A DNA stretch of 64,000 bases from Maratus speciosus. Lineage: Eukaryota; Arthropoda; Arachnida; Araneae; Salticidae. Made by a program: the position numbers and the translations under genes. Under the pieces are notes generated by a model that did no database searches, was not told the origin of the DNA, and saw only the letters and a program-made list of their open reading frames with translations. The DNA lies in NCBI GenBank assembly GCA_963932465.1, contig OZ010790.1, forward strand, positions 350,945,087-351,009,086, in the 5' to 3' direction. Below, one piece after another: positions 24,086 to 35,947 of the stretch. Within the stretch, counting starts at the first letter, position 1; each line of letters begins with the position of its first letter.

Positions 24086-25212
24086 ATATCTACCCTATAT
24101 CTACAAAATCCTAATGAATCGAATTGAAACGAATTTATGTAACGATTCTATGAAACGATTGATTAAACAACTGATTACTTTTCAGGGCGATTTCTCCTAA
24201 ATTATGGAATACTTTGCGATGAAATTAACACCACAGATCTCAAAACTGGTAATATAATTTTAAAATTCAATTAGTTTTCGAAATATTAATTTTTTTTCTA
24301 ATTTAAAATACTTTTTTCTAATGATGGCAACTCAAATATTAATCATAACAGATATTTTTTTTCATATTTTAGAAAAGGTTATTTTAAATTAATTTGGCGA
24401 CGAGTTTGACCTGCCTTAAATGTATGCTAAGAAATGCATCATGTTTCTTTTATTCAGAATTCAATTTGTATTTCATTATCATTTTATTTAATACAAAATT
24501 TTCTTTTAAAATTGAAACCTTTAAAATAAATGGCTTTTACTTCATTCTTTTCTTTTTAAACGAACCGAAAAAAAAATATTAGACACAGATGTCATATGCG
24601 CAACGGAGTACCTAATTGGCGCCAAAATGGCGTCATTTTGCCTGACATGGTAACACGGCTATTGTTGCTTATTTATTAATAAATGCCTATTTGAATTTTT
24701 TTCTTTTTCTTTACAAAAAATGTTATAAATTGTTTTGTTCTATAGTTATTAATTATTTCTTTTATTTATTGTTATTTCATTTTTAAAATAACAGAAAATA
24801 ATTTAAAAATACATATGTAACAGGTATTTGAAAACGAGGTTTTCGCCAAATTGTCGTAAAAAAAATGCACGCGTCACTCGGTGCGTATGTGACAATGCAA
24901 CAAATCATGAGATTTAATTTCCACTTCAAAGCAATGTTTTAATGTTATTACTTCTCCCGTCGACCAATTTTGCCAAATTATACAAATTGACATATTTTTT
25001 TTTTAAATAACAAAAGAACAAATAAATTAGCATAACATTAATAAAAATACAAATAAAGCGTAGAAATAAAAATCACTTGATGGCGTGAACATGTGTAACT
25101 TCCTTAAAGTCAAGTGAATGTGACATTTACGATCAACCATTATTGTCATTTAATCTTATAGTTTAGCGACAGATTTTTGGTCGACGGGATAACCAAGTAG
25201 CACCGTTTTAAT
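24086..25212 (+). repeat. Composite dispersed repeat R1 (with hAT-like MITE)
   Basis: The segment from ATATCTACCCTATATC through CAATCGTTTCAT-type words, ATTATGGAATACTTTGCGATG, GGCGACGAGTTTGACCTGCC and ACATATGTAACAGGTATTTG is found in inverted order and orientation at 44570-45745, at clearly related identity over more than 1 kb. It carries the MITE at 24944-25204. Open frames at 24394-24582 here and 45097-45357 there are parallel by homology of DNA, not evidence of a gene. Confidence 0.75.
24944..25204 (-). mobile_element. hAT-like MITE with 8-bp TSD GTTTTAAT
   Basis: The element runs from GTTATTACTTCTCCCGTCGACC to GGTCGACGGGATAACCAAGTAGCACC. The 8-mer GTTTTAAT occurs immediately before (24936-24943) and after (25205-25212). 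The uninterrupted target is visible in a paralogous repeat at about 44131-44160 (AAAGCATTGTTTTAATTTACC). An 8-bp duplication and the TIR suggest the hAT superfamily. The copy is inverted relative to 43607-43900. Confidence 0.85.
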
Positions 25213-25625
25213 TTACCACTCGAAAAATAAAAAAATGCTAACTGGCGAGTTAAAAAAAAAGCTATTTACGAGATTTTCACCCGGCTAACATAAAAGTACC
25301 AGGAATTCTTTGTGATCATGGCAACTTTTATGCAGTTTTGTTCGAAAAAATAATTTTGATTCTTTAATCAAAATGGAAACCTTTCTTATGAAAAGCGAAG
25401 GAATCAGCCCGTTGTTTATGGCAGTTACATGACTTGGACTGTTATAATATAAACGAAATAATGGGGTTGGAATAACATTCGGCGACTTATTACACCTGTG
25501 GCTGGTTAAAATTAAAGTACCAAAATGGCCGCCTGTAATATAAAAAACGAAGAGACCCGCCTGTAGCTATTGATGATAGTCGCATGACTTAGGCTATTAT
25601 TATAGAGATTGTTTTCAATTTTAAA
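25213..25625 (+). repeat. R1 repeat, distal part, with MITE-end relics
   Basis: CACCCGGCTAACATAAAAGTACC at 25270-25292 matches the right end of the 3101 and 51226 MITEs, and a second weaker copy is at 25484-25512. Two tandem versions of the block AAAAGCGAAG...TCACATGACTTAGGCTATTATTATAGAGAT (at 25388-25450, weak, and 25545-25618) correspond to the terminal block at 44138-44384 and 51610-51703. Confidence 0.6.
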
Positions 25626-25779
25626 AAACAGCACGTATTTACAAAACAGTTACAAAAAAGTTAAATGTCAAGGCCGAGCGGAAAGGTCGTGATCTTCAGC
25701 AAGCACTGAGTGGTTCCTCAAATAGTTTTAAATTTCCTAAAGTGGCAGTGTACTATGAAACTCATGAACTCAAACGCAT

Positions 25780-27330
25780 TTCTTTTAAAGAATTGAGTAT
25801 GATGAAGATACAAACCGAGTACATCGACTAAAAGCCCAAATGGCAGATGAGAATTAAAATTAACGCAACAGCGCAAAACATCGATCGTTTCGCAGTTTCT
25901 GATCGGCCAGAAGGTGTCATAGCGTCAAGTGTTCTGGATAACCGACGCTGATTCTTCTGGGATTTTATTCACAGAATCATTTCAGGACGGATTTGAAAAG
26001 CCGATTCCACACCCCCTGAGGAAAGTTCGGGTCTTTTTTTGGCGGACAAAAATTAGATGCTTTGTTCGTCAAAAAATTTAATGCCAAGCAATTTCACAGG
26101 AATATGAAATAAGAACACTATTCTCTTTCCAGGAATCTTGGTCAACTTATATTGGACATGTATCTCCTTCTTCGAGTTCATCAAATGATATAAGTCAAAA
26201 CATTATTTAGTGTTTGTCTGAACTATCAATATCACTAGGAAAACTAGAAGTAGTAGGTGTGATGGTACTGTAACAAACCCTAGATGGAATAACGGTGCTT
26301 TCCACCGACTACAAATTCATAAAATGAAGAGCATTTGCATTCGGCATTTTAATGAGCTTTCTTATAGTCAAATTTTCTAACATATCCACGGTCAAATTGA
26401 AGGGCCTAAATCTTTTAGTGCGCCAATCGGGTAGCCGCTCACTTGCTGTGAAAAAGTTCCTGTGGTCAATTGTGAACCCGAAGATTGTTCTATTCCTGAT
26501 ATAGACAGGACTTGTTTGAGCGGAGAACAGCAGTATTTTGGGGACATTTTGAATGGAATTACCTTGGGACATTGTTCAGAAGGCGAATTGGAACCCTGGT
26601 ACTTTGTCCGATTCCAGATGAATAACTGTGGCCAACCGAGTCCTAAGATTGTATCAGATTCATCCGAAAACTTAAAAGAAATGGTTGACTTCATAATAAA
26701 ACTATACATGCATATGTAATTTGCAATAAAATAAGCGTACATTTTACTGACGGACCAAAACATGTACTTCAAGCAATCCAAACATCACACTATTTATCCG
26801 ACGATTATCTACAAGCTGCCGATCCAGTAATAGAACGAATTGTTTTTTGCGTACCCAGAGAATATTCTGTTAGCAATGATTGTTGATTAAAGAAAACATA
26901 TTCGGGATATGGGTTACAGAAGGATCGTGAAAGCAAGACAAACCGTCCAAAAGCAGAAGAATGTTAGAAATGTAATGCCGCAGAATTGAAACATTGAAGC
27001 TTCCGATTACAAAGAAATTATTAATTGGAATTCTTGTGAAGTGTATCCTTCCCCAATGTCGCGGGACTTATGTGAAGATGATATTAAATCGTTCATCACT
27101 TCTGACACTACTCTCATCAGAGAAATTCAAATGTTTCTCTGTCACACCGAGACTGTTAAGATGTGTGTCAAACTTGTGACAGAGACCTCGAATAAGTTAT
27201 ATGGACATGAAGCTAAAGATGGCTATATCCGAACAATACTGAAGTCTAAATCGGTTATGCCTCATTTCTCCAAAATATCAGACTTTAAATGTGTAGTAGA
27301 TACAAAAAAGAAAACGTAAAAAAACAGTAA
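25780..27330 (+). pseudogene. Second transposase-like fossil, related to the AGGGTGG family
   Basis: Successive frames give QMRIKINATAQNIDRFAVSD and GVIASSVLDN (25838-25950), then after a non-coding-looking gap CDGTVTNPRWNNGAFHRLQI (26257-26317), ICIRHFNELSYSQIF (26330-26376), GPKSFSAPIG (26399-26428), VNCEPEDCSIPDIDRTCLSG (26465-26524), then the 26700-26870 stretch with TDGPKHVLQAIQTSHYLSDD, then EASDYKEIINW and HFSKISDFK to about 27292. Blocks DGTxxN, CxxHFNE and SGP/GPKSF match, in order, the D..NT, LACRHH and SSGPD blocks of copies I and II. I recognise it as a recurrent uncharacterised family of invertebrate genomes. Stops and frameshifts show it is dead. A substrate or mechanism beyond transposition cannot be stated. 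Confidence 0.65.
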
Positions 27331-27784
27331 GCAAAGAATGCTACTCTATGGAAAACCTTTGTAAATAATTGCAAATATAATGTAAATGACACACCAAACA
27401 ATTGGACGGTTGGTTGAGTAGGATGTGAGTGGAACTCAACTTGCAACCACCACCACGGGGTAAGTTCAGTGTCGTTTTGCTTTAGCAATACGAACTAAGA
27501 GTTGCACGGTGAAAATTGCGAAAAATTGGTAAAATTACGTTTTTTCAAATTCTTGCGCGAACAAAAAAAAATGGATTATTGATCGGAATTTAATTTAATT
27601 AGGTTATATAAACCATGAAACAAGTACAAAAAGTTTAAGCGTGTTTGTTTGTAAAGTTTTAATTAAATTAAAATAATTAGAAAAAAGATGCGATTTTTGC
27701 AATTTTTCGTCAACTTTAAGTACGATGCGCGAATGGAAGATGTTAACCGATTTTTAAAACAATTATGCCATTTTTCTTCTTATT

Positions 27785-27855
27785 ACAATAGGCAACTTTT
27801 CCGCACTAAAGCGTTTCGAAAATTAAAAATTTCTTTTTTTTTTTCGACCCACCCT
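27785..27855 (-). mobile_element. Probable right terminus of the 25.8-27.9 kb element
   Basis: Reverse-complemented, this reads AGGGTGGGTCGAAAAAAAAA followed by AATTTTTAATTTTCGAAACG. The AGGGTGGNTC start and the A-rich subterminus resemble the ends of the elements at 17.9-23.3 kb. It lies about 500 bases after the transposase fossil. A matching left end was not found, so the element is probably truncated. Confidence 0.5.
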
Positions 27856-27869
27856 AATGTACATATAAA

Positions 27870-30677
27870 CCTTCTCATGCATTAAAACCTCATATGAGGT
27901 TGTCAGATAGAAAAAAAAAATCATTATCCATAATTATTTGGATTTTGAATTGCATAGTAGTCTCATATGAGATCAAAATCATCTTTTGCAAAGAATTAAT
28001 AGATAGCAGCACATGCCTTTCATTTTGTTTGTATAGGTTTTAGCATTCATTATTGTCAAAAGTCAAGCATGCTAAAAACAACGGATTTAGAAAATGCTTC
28101 CCACCACCCAAATGCGTTTAACAAGTAAGTAAAAATATATTTTATGTTTCTTACATCATTTTGATTACAAAAAGAAAAAATATTGAGATATAAATATTTT
28201 TTTGAGGAATTAAAGTGGTTTTAGTCTGAAACCTCAAATGTGGCTTCCATGCAGTTATAGCAATTACAGCTCTCGCTGCATGCAAACCTCATTTGAGGCT
28301 GTTTATTATATCATGTAAATTTCTAAAACTTAAAACTATGTGTGTTTGTGTATGTTATAAGTAACCCGACAATTTACATATGTACATATGTACGATATTA
28401 GAAATATACATATGAATTTATTGGAAAGTAAATGTATGAAAGTAATAAAAAAAATTATTAACTTAATTTTCATGGTTTGAACGAATTAAAAATTAAATAT
28501 CAATAGGATTATGAGAATGGACTTCATATTTTTTAAATTGTGTGACTTGACTGACCGGTATAATAGATTATACTAACGTTTTTTTTTTAAATGCCATTAT
28601 ATTATTTAAAATTATTTCTTTGCCTTTTATAGGCTTTATAATGGACAACAAATGCAGCAGACCCAGAAAGAGATATTTATCTCAAAAAGAAATATAAGAA
28701 CTTATGGCTCTTCTTTCAGATTCCGAAGATGACATGTTTGGTGAAGAGGTTGATGACTACTTCGATCCGGATTACATACCAGTTGAGAATAATAAACATG
28801 ATACTGATGCAATGAGAGATGACGAGGAAAGAAATATTGGGCCTTCTACGTCAAGCGGCATTACACATTTACCTGACAAAGAAACCATTAGCAAGAATGA
28901 TATTGTTAATAACATTCATCTTACTTCTAAGAAACCGGCTATAAAAACCAGTATGATCAGAAAAAGACGTTCGTTCGCTAACAAAGATAATGATTTCTCT
29001 AAAGAACGCCTAATTTTTCAACCTGAAAAAGAATCTGAATTTTCTGGAGATACCCCTTTAGATTATTTTTATAGGCTTTTCCCAGAATGTTACTTAGAAG
29101 GCATATGTTATCAAAGCAACCTTTATGCTACGCAACAGGGTAAGGAAAATTTAAACATTACTGTTCCGGAATTGAATTTTTTGGGGGGAATGAATTTTGT
29201 AGTGACCTACATACGTTATGCCAGACTTCGTCAATATTGGTCTACAAGTGGGGGCTTACGACTAAGCATTAAAGCTGATTCTATGTCTATAAATAGGTTT
29301 GAATTAATAAAACGTTACCTTAATTTCCAGGACAACCTGAAAATTCCTGCAGATAATACAGATCGTTTGATAAGATTAAGACCGTTTTTAAATATCCTTC
29401 ATAAGACATTTCATTAAGCTAGAAAACCAGAAGAATCACAATCAATTGATGAGATGATGGTGCCTTTCAAAGGTAGATCTTCTCTTAAGCAAAATATAAA
29501 GTCAAAACCAAAGTCATGGGGTTTTAAAATATGGGTTCGTGCTGGAGTTTCTCGCTATGTTTATTGTTTTGAAATATTTTAGGGAGCAAATGGTGGAAGA
29601 ATGCCACCATCAAAAGAATATGTTGCAGCTGGTGATGTAGTTTTGCGTTTGTGCCATGCTATAGCTGGGAAAAATCATAAAATATATTGTGAAAATTTCT
29701 TTGCTTGAATTTCCCTAATTGAGGAATTAAAAAAAACGAAAAATTTATTTTGTTGGAACTATTCGAGCTGACCGAATGATGAGCGCCGAAAAAAGCTAAA
29801 ATATGCTAAATCTCTCATAAAAGATGGAAGTGGATAAGTTTTTGTAACTACTTCTGAGGAAAACATAAGAGTGACTCAATGGGTTGATAAAGCTATTCTG
29901 CACGTGTTGTCATCTTTTGTTGGAGTTCAACCAACAGATAAAGCAAAATGTTTTTGTCATGCAACTAAGTCCATTGTAGAAATAGATAAACCACACTCAG
30001 TACAAATGTATAATCAGCATGTGGGAGGCTTGGACTTAATGGATTCACTTGTGGCACTTTATCGTCATTCTCAAAGAAATAAACGTTGGTATATGCGTAT
30101 TTTTTTCATCTTTTCAATGTAGCTGTTGTAAATGCCTGGATTCTTTGGCGAAAAGACGACAGAGCTGCTAATGACTTATTAGAGTTCAAAAGTAGCATAG
30201 CAACAAGCCTGATATATACAGGAACCTCATCACTCAAATTGAAGAGAAAGGGTCGATCGTCCGCTAACGATTCTCCAGCTTTCGCTTGTCCAGCAAAGAA
30301 AAGAAAATTGTCATTAGTTGCAAAAGAATATGACAAAGATATGACAATGGTAAACATTATCCAAAAAAGTCTGAGGGTAAATTTTCTCTGAAGTGCAAAA
30401 ATGAAAGCTGTTCGAGTAAAACTAGATATATTTGTGGCTGGTGTCGGGTACATTTATGTCCAGAATGTTTTGAACATTTTCACCAAAATTGATTTTTTTT
30501 TCCCACAAATCTAGCATAACTGCATACAAGCCTCGTATGAGGCTGCTCATATAACTTCCTTAAGAATTAAAAAAATTATAAAAATCAAGTTTCTTGTTAT
30601 TATTCTCATCTATTTCAAGGTAATTTGCCAGTGAAAAATTTTTTTGACAATTGCAAAATAATTCATGCATGAGAGGG
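27870..30677 (+). mobile_element. piggyBac transposon (decayed)
   Basis: The left end CCTTCTCATGCATTAAAACC and the reverse complement of the right end, CCCTCTCATGCATGAATT, correspond. The right flank is TTAA (30678-30681) and the left flank a mutated TAAA (27866-27869). Subterminal palindromes close to CCTCATATGAGG occur on the left (27888, a diverged one near 28228, and 28289) and on the right (30533). Length, target and the coding sequence inside all fit piggyBac. Confidence 0.88.
28641..30492 (+). pseudogene. piggyBac transposase, interrupted
   Basis: ATG at 28641 gives MDNKCSRPRKRYLSQKEI, then a TAA stop at 28695, then ELMALLSDSEDDMFGEEVDD and an acidic N-terminus. The conserved core begins near 29055 (DYFYRLFPECY). 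SIDEMMVPFKGR at about 29442-29478 carries the first catalytic D. ENFFA at about 29691 has E where the second D is expected and is followed by a stop. GGLDLMDSLVAL at about 30024-30060 carries the third D. The C-terminus (about 30385-30492) shows paired cysteines (CKNESC, CGWCRVHLCPEC, HFH), the zinc-binding domain of piggyBac enzymes. Stops and frameshifts at 29415, 29707, 29790-29840 and 30119 disable it. A cut-and-paste enzyme that acted in the nucleus at TTAA sites. Confidence 0.88.
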
Positions 30678-30699
30678 TTAAAACGAACCATAACTTTTT

Positions 30700-30716
30700 T
30701 TTTTTTTTTTAATGGC
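30700..30716. repeat. Poly-T tract
   Basis: About 16 T residues just outside the piggyBac right end. Confidence 0.7.
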
Positions 30717-30821
30717 AGTACATAATTCTGGCAGCATAAATGAACGCTACACCCTTCAATTAGCCAAAAAAAATTTTTATGCAATCCTTACCATAAGTGT
30801 CCGAGAAAATAATTATTTTAA

Positions 30822-31021
30822 CCCCTTGGGGACGACCGACACGTATACGTGCCGCATTAAGTGCTCAGAATCTTTGTTTTTTCTCACCAGTAAAAATTTA
30901 CTGTAAAATTTGCCTTATTTAATCAGCGCATTTTCTCGATTCAAAAAGACACAAATTTCTGTTTTTAAAAAACGGTGACAAAACATTAAAAATTTCGTGA
31001 AAGGCTCCCGTCCCGAAGGGG
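30822..31021. mobile_element. piggyBac-type MITE flanked by TTAA (200 bp)
   Basis: The ends CCCCTTGGGGACG and CGTCCCGAAGGGG are inverted with one mismatch, each bordered by TTAA (30818-30821 and 31022-31025). There is no coding sequence. The TIR differs from that of the piggyBac element 140 bases upstream, so it was mobilised by another family. Confidence 0.85.
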
Positions 31022-31025
31022 TTAA

Positions 31026-32552
31026 AACGAGTGTATTTTAAGGGTTAATGCAAATTGAAGTTCCGTACTCGATTGTTAACCGTGAGAGGGATTCTTGATC
31101 AATGCACCTGAAGCGCCACTCAGGAGTCAATGAAGCCTGTTAGATTACCGGACAGCAGATTAAATTAAATTTCAAAATATCTACTCACTTCTATCACAGA
31201 CAGCCCCTTAAACCACCATTTTGCCGTTTTTTAAGCATAATTCGAAAACTACTTGGAAGAAAATTGTGAAATTTTAGATTTTCATTAAGCAGGACTTAAT
31301 AAATCTAAATCCATCAAAAAAATTGTAGGTTGGTAATTCATAATTTTTTCGAATATTAATTTCATAATTCATAATTCATATCGTAAAATTATAAAAATTT
31401 CAAATTCAGCGTATTTACGTTTGGGCATATCAGTATTATTGCTACAAAAAAGAAAAAAAAATAGCACATTAGGAGCATAATTTCAGGAGACATAAATAAA
31501 AATATGAAAATGTAATTTAACATTAGAAGCATTATCATATAATTACATTAGAATATTATTTTGAATATTTGTAATTCAAAAACTTTTCATTCAAATGACT
31601 TGAAATTTTGTGTCTAGGCATTGTTTGAACTGAATATTTGAAATATCCCGTTAAAATTGGGTATTGCCATTGAAAAAAAAAAATGAAGTCCGGATTCGTT
31701 TTAATATGTAGATAGTCCCCTAAGAAAATTTTATGTACATCATTTAAAAGTAGACTTTATTTCCAATCGTTCCGTACCAGTAACTTTCGTCTACAATAAT
31801 TTGTTGAGAAGTTAGTAGGGGTGTTTACTTTTTTCCCCACGAATGTACCACCTTTACATCGTGTGCATGTGACTGCTTTGACAAGAGTTCGGACATTTAT
31901 TATTTTTTTACTTCTTGGAAAATATACAAATGCAATAACATAAACAGATATAAGTCAAAAACTGACGAATATTTTTACATGAAATTGTAAATTTTTCAAA
32001 TACGTATAAAAATATAAACACCGGCACCCACGTAAAAATTCGGTGATTACATGTCTACAAAATCCTGTCAAAAGATATTTTGAGTGATATTAATAATATG
32101 TGTCTGACTAATTTGATACAATTTAGACAGTTTAGTTTTTTCCCCTAGTTTAAGCATAAAAATCCAATACTTTAAATTCTTATATGTCAAAAACTGTTTT
32201 ATTTTCATGAAACTTAAAGAAAAAGTACACTTTAAAATCGCATTTACTAAAAACCTATTCGTCGGTTTCTGCTTTACTTTTGGTGACGTAATCACTTGTC
32301 CTGACTCATTCAATAAGAATGAGAATTCCGTTTCTATGAAAAATACAACGCAAGCAGTGGAAGATTCAAAACCCCAATTTGGCCAGTCATTAATATACAA
32401 ACTAGACACAATACAAAAATAATCTTCTAAAACCGTTTGGCATCAATTGGCCAGTACACCTTTTTTTTTTTGTTGGCTATTGTATGGCTATTTCTTTTGC
32501 TTGGCGAGAAACCCTGTCGCATTTCAATAATAAGAAACAAAATATTACACAT
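31026..32552. other. AT-rich sequence, nothing recognised
   Basis: No coding region or repeat boundary could be supported. Overlapping open frames on both strands at 32068-32422 have no domain. Confidence 0.4.
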
Positions 32553-32658
32553 TAAAAAAGTCCTTCCGGCCAGTGCCGGGAGGAAGAGGTAGCTTTCAAA
32601 TTCCTTATTTAAAAAAGCCAACTTATATTATTCAAACACACGAAGCTCAATTAAGTGG
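32553..32658 (-). repeat. Array tail segment, inverted copy
   Basis: This is the reverse complement of 34536-34652 and 37863-37968 (words AAGTCCTTCCGGCCAGTGCC, GGAAGAGGTAGCTTTC, ACACACGAAGCTCAATTAAG). The segment has a 5-bp GC-rich stem (CCGGC and GCCGG) close to its outer end. Confidence 0.8.
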
Positions 32659-32779
32659 AAACAAATTTTCAGAAACAAAAACTGCTTCAGAATCTTTGTA
32701 TGAAGGCCAAAACATAAAAAATATTTTTCATTTTCCAATTTTTTAATGCCTCATTTTAAATTTTAAATTACATTTCTTT

Positions 32780-32809
32780 TAGGTAGCTTTCTTTACAAAA
32801 AGCTACCTA
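32780..32809. repeat. Header hairpin of array block 1
   Basis: TAGGTAGCTTT and AAAGCTACCTA form an 11-bp stem with a short loop. It is followed by the header segment ATTGCAGCCGTTCGGAGGAA...CCCCCAGACCCCGA and a (TA)n tract, after which the 327-bp units begin. Confidence 0.8.
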
Positions 32810-32901
32810 TTGCAGCCGTTCGGAGGAAAGCGATTTCAAAAAATTTTGGTATATTTTCATCGATCATGACCCCCAGACCCCGAATACACCCTCCGTTCAA
32901 A

Positions 32902-32941
<40 letters not shown>

Positions 32942-34535
32942 GACCTATGTCACACTGTAACTCTCGTATTTATGAACCGATTTGGATGTAATTCGGTGTG
33001 TGCATAGTACATACCAATGTCTCGACCGAGTTCGTTGGCCAGCTTCATCCGCCATTTTGTTTAAAAATGGCGGCAATTTAAAATTTTAAGAAAAATTTAA
33101 AATTTGAAATGTGGTACCAAAAAATGGAAAATTGAAAAAATATTTTTTTCTTATGTGTTTGACCTCGATAAAAAGATTCGGGAGCAGTTTTTGTTTCGTC
33201 TATATCTTAAAAAATGGCTGACTTATAGCATTTTGAATTTCTAGTGTGGCTGACATTTTGAAACGCCCTGATATTTTCCACGTGATAACAGACGTATTTA
33301 TGAACCGATTTGGATGTACCTTGGTGTGTACATAGTACATACAAATAACTCAACCGAGGTCGTTGGCCAGCTTCATCAGCCATCTTGTTTCAAAATGGCG
33401 GCCATTTAAAAAAATTAAAAAAACATTAAATTTAAAATGAGATACCAAAAAATTGGAAAATGAAAAAGAGTTTTTTTGTATGTGTTTGACCTTAATACAA
33501 AGATTCCGGAACAGGTTTTGTTTCGTCTATATCTAAAAAAATGGCTGAGTTATAACATTTTGAATTTCTATTGTGGCTGACATTTTAAAACGACCTGATT
33601 TTTGTCACGCGATAACAGGCGTATTTATGAACCGATTTGAATGTAACTTGGTCTGTACATAGTACATACCAATGTCTGGACCGAGTTCGTTGGCCAGCGT
33701 CATTTGCCATCTTGTTTCAAAAACGTTGCCATTTTTAAAAAAAAATGTAATTTAAAATTTAAAATGAGGTATTAAAAATTTGGAAAATGAAAAAGATTTT
33801 TTTTATGTGTTTGGCCTTGATACAAAGATTTTGGTGCAGTTTTTGTTTCTGAAAATTTGTTCTTTTGTTTATATCTTAAAAAGTGGTTGAATTATAGCAC
33901 TTTGAATTTCTATCATGGTTAAAACTTTGAAACGATCTTGTATTTGTCTCGCGATACCACACTTATTCGCCTATTTCGATGGAAGAAGGCATGTGGATAG
34001 TATACATCAATATCTCGACCAAGTTCGCTGGCCAGCTTCATCAGCCATCTTGTTTCAAAATGGCGGCCATTAAATTAAAAAAAAAATATATATTTAAAAT
34101 GAGGTGCAAAAAAATTAGAAATTGAAAAAGGTTTCTTTCTTAAGTATTTGACCTTGATATAAGGATTCAGGAGCATTTTTTGTTTGTCTTGATCTTAAAA
34201 AATGGCTCAGATATAGCAGTTTCAATTTCTAACGAGGGTGACATTTTGAAAAATCTGATTTTTTGCCTGCGACAACACTCGTATATATCAACCGATTCCG
34301 ATGTGAGTGAGCATGTGCACAGCAATTACTAAGGTCTCGACCAAGTTCACGGGTTAGCCTCATCCACCATGTTGTCTTAAAATGGCAGGCACTTTAAGAA
34401 ATCGCCGAATTTGGCAGCCAAATATAAGTTACTTTAAATAAAAGCAGCTTGGATAAAGCTGAATAATTTCGCGAAATTCTCATTCATAATGATTTAGTAT
34501 TGATAAAAATTAGTATTGAATCTATTACATTCAGT

Positions 34536-34652
34536 TTCCACTTAATTGAGCTTCGTGTGTTTGAATAATATAAGTTGGCCTTTTTAAAGTAAGGAATATG
34601 AAAGCTACCTCTTCCTCCCGGCACTGGCCGGAAGGACTTTTTTAAAATGGCA
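34536..34652 (+). repeat. Array tail segment, direct copy 1
   Basis: It contains TTGAGCTTCGTGTGTTTGAA, GAAAGCTACCTCTTCCTCCC and GGCACTGGCCGGAAGGAC, and marks the end of the first forward unit series. The GAAAGCTACCT word is the inverse of the header's AGGTAGCTTTC. Confidence 0.8.
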
Positions 34653-34840
34653 ACCCTTTTGAAACAAGATGGCGAATGAAGCTGGCCAACGAACTCGGTC
34701 GAGACATTGGTATGTACTATGTACAGACCAAGTTACATTCAAATCGGTTCATAAATACGCCTGTTATCGCGTGACAAAAATCAGGTCGTTTTAAAATGTC
34801 AGCCACAATAGAAATTCAAAATGTTATAACTCAGCCATTT

Positions 34841-34871
34841 TAGGTAGCTTTCTTTACAAAAAAGCTACCTA
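34841..34871. repeat. Header hairpin of array block 2
   Basis: The same TAGGTAGCTTT/AAAGCTACCTA stem and header. It interrupts an inverted unit after AACTCAGCCATTT. Confidence 0.8.
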
Positions 34872-35595
34872 TTGCAGCCGTTCGGAGGAAAGCGATTTCA
34901 AAAAATTTTGGTATATTTTCATCGATCATGACCCCCAGACCCCGAAACCACCCTCCGTTCAAAATTGATATATATCTGACCTATGTCACACTGTAACTCC
35001 CGTAATTATGAACCGATTTCGATGTAATTCGGTGTCTACATAGTACATACCAATGTCTCGACCGAGTTCGTTGGCCAGCTTCATCCGCCGTTTTGTTTCA
35101 AAATGGCGGCCATTTAAAAATTTAAAAAAAATTTAAAACTTGAAATGTGGTACCAAAAAATTAAAAATGGAAAAATATTTTTATCTTATGTATTTGACCT
35201 TTATACAAATATTCCGGAGCAGTTTTTGTTTTGTCTATATCTTAAAACATGGCTGAGGTATAGCATTTTGAATTTCTAGCGTGGCTGACATTTTGAAACG
35301 TCCTGAATTTTGTCACGCGATAAAAGGCGTATTTATGAACCGATTTGGATGTAACTTCGTTTATACATAGTACATACCAATCTCTCGACCGAGTTCGTTG
35401 GCCAGCTTCATCCGCCATTTTGTTTCAAAATGGCGGCCATTTAAATTTTTTTTAAAAATTTAAAATTTGAAATGTGGTACCAAAAAATTAAAAATGGAAA
35501 AGTATTTTTTTCTTATGTATTTGACCTTTATACAAAGATTTCGGAGCAGTTTTTGTTTCGTCTATATCTTAAAAAATGGCTGAGTTATAGCATTT

Positions 35596-35625
35596 TAGGT
35601 AGCTTTCATTACAAAAAGCTACCTA
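35596..35625. repeat. Header hairpin of array block 3
   Basis: The same hairpin inserted in a forward unit directly after GAGTTATAGCATTT; the header, long (TA)n tract and a new unit series follow. Confidence 0.8.
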
Positions 35626-35717
35626 TTGCAGCCGTTCACAGGAAAGCGATTTCAAAAAATTTTGGTATATTTTCATCGATCATGACCCCCAGACCCCGAA
35701 ACCACCCTCCGTTCAAA

Positions 35718-35947
<230 letters not shown>

